Shown here: positions 5,231 through 5,434 of the stretch, piece after piece | How the letters are laid out: every line of letters starts with the position of its first letter | Numbering within the stretch: position 1 is the first letter of the stretch | From: Thermoplasmata archaeon | GTDB taxonomy: Archaea; Thermoplasmatota; Thermoplasmata; Thermoplasmatales; Aciduliprofundaceae | Direction of reading: 5' to 3' | DNA length: 5,434 nt | Assembly (NCBI GenBank): GCA_021163705.1 | Contig: JAGGTO010000018.1 | Coordinates: forward strand, 1 to 5,434 | Position numbers and translations under genes: made by a program | Notes under the pieces: generated by a model | What the model saw: the letters and a program-made list of their open reading frames with translations, nothing else | Told to the model about the DNA's origin: nothing | Databases searched by the model: none

Positions 5231-5434
5231 TTATTCAAACTCTTTAAGAATTTTTTTCTAAATTCTCCCTTGTCTTAGCTTCAATCTCATCGTATATGCT
5301 GTTTCCCTGAGAGTCCATGGTACCAACAAGGATCCAAATTCTTCAACGCGGAATACCCATACCGCCTCAGGGATGTCTAGCTCCTCCAAAATGTACTTCA
5401 CACCCTTTATTCTCTCAGCAGCTAAAGCACCACA
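5231..5434 (-). pseudogene. Class I fumarate hydratase, C-terminal (beta) part; frame broken twice, 5' end outside window
   Basis: The minus strand from the right edge encodes CGALAAERIKGVKYI, then IPEAVWVFRVEEFGSLLV. This is the C-terminal signature of class I (iron-sulfur) fumarate hydratase or tartrate dehydratase beta domains, which interconvert fumarate and malate or dehydrate similar acids. After the valine near base 5322 the family continuation (TMDSQGNSIYDEIEAKTRENLEK) lies in a different frame, so one base seems to be missing, where GTACC would be GTNACC. In the run of seven A (minus; T at 5251-5257) the frame returns to the first one and finishes as ILKEFE with TAA at 5231-5233, as if one A were extra. 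Read as given, the first frame stops early at TAG (5258-5260). The two shifts cancel, so this may be a decayed gene or two sequencing/assembly errors. Distinguishing fumarase from tartrate dehydratase is not possible from this piece. Confidence 0.75.

Noticed and set aside
5251..5322. Programmed ribosomal frameshifting in the fumarase gene
   Set aside because: Two opposite shifts would be needed within about 70 bases, and there is no slippery heptamer at the first break; error or decay is simpler.

Overview
The window looks like a piece of chromosome from a thermophilic euryarchaeon, most likely a member of Thermoplasmata of the Aciduliprofundum/DHVE2 kind. The reasons are an archaeal/eukaryotic-type glycyl-tRNA synthetase, a free-standing asparagine-synthase PP-loop protein without a glutaminase domain, a NosD-like cell-surface protein with a C-terminal membrane anchor, ribosome binding sites of the GGTGA/GGAGG type, and archaeal TATA-like boxes in the two short gaps. 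The lineage is an inference from gene content and style. No rRNA, tRNA, CRISPR array or insertion sequence is visible.

Layout. Bases 1-359 (+) hold the 3' end of a surface protein gene that enters from the left. It ends tail-to-tail, with a 6-base overlap, against a minus-strand operon covering 354-3625. Read in its own direction, that operon is: a four-CBS-domain protein (2765-3625), glycyl-tRNA synthetase glyS (1087-2772) and an asparagine-synthase-like protein (354-1094). If the starts are placed as I propose, both internal junctions are 8-base overlaps of the form ATGNATGA, suggesting translational coupling of a ligand-sensing CBS protein, a tRNA-charging enzyme and an amidotransferase-like enzyme.

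Upstream lies a second minus-strand operon, 3709-5159: an OLD/RecF-like AAA (ABC-type) ATPase followed two bases later by a small TOPRIM-like protein. This pair looks like a split OLD-type ATPase-nuclease module, reminiscent in general plan of defence systems such as PARIS or OLD/Gabija. It is also clearly more AT-rich than the neighbouring housekeeping genes in the lines counted. It is the most interesting part of the window.

The right edge (5231-5434, minus) holds the C-terminus of a class I fumarate hydratase. Its reading frame is broken by one apparent missing base and one apparent extra base, which compensate each other. That means either a decayed gene or two local sequence errors. A T-rich terminator separates it from the ATPase promoter.

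Almost all of the window is coding. The only real gaps are 3626-3708 and 5160-5230, and both contain plausible promoter signals.
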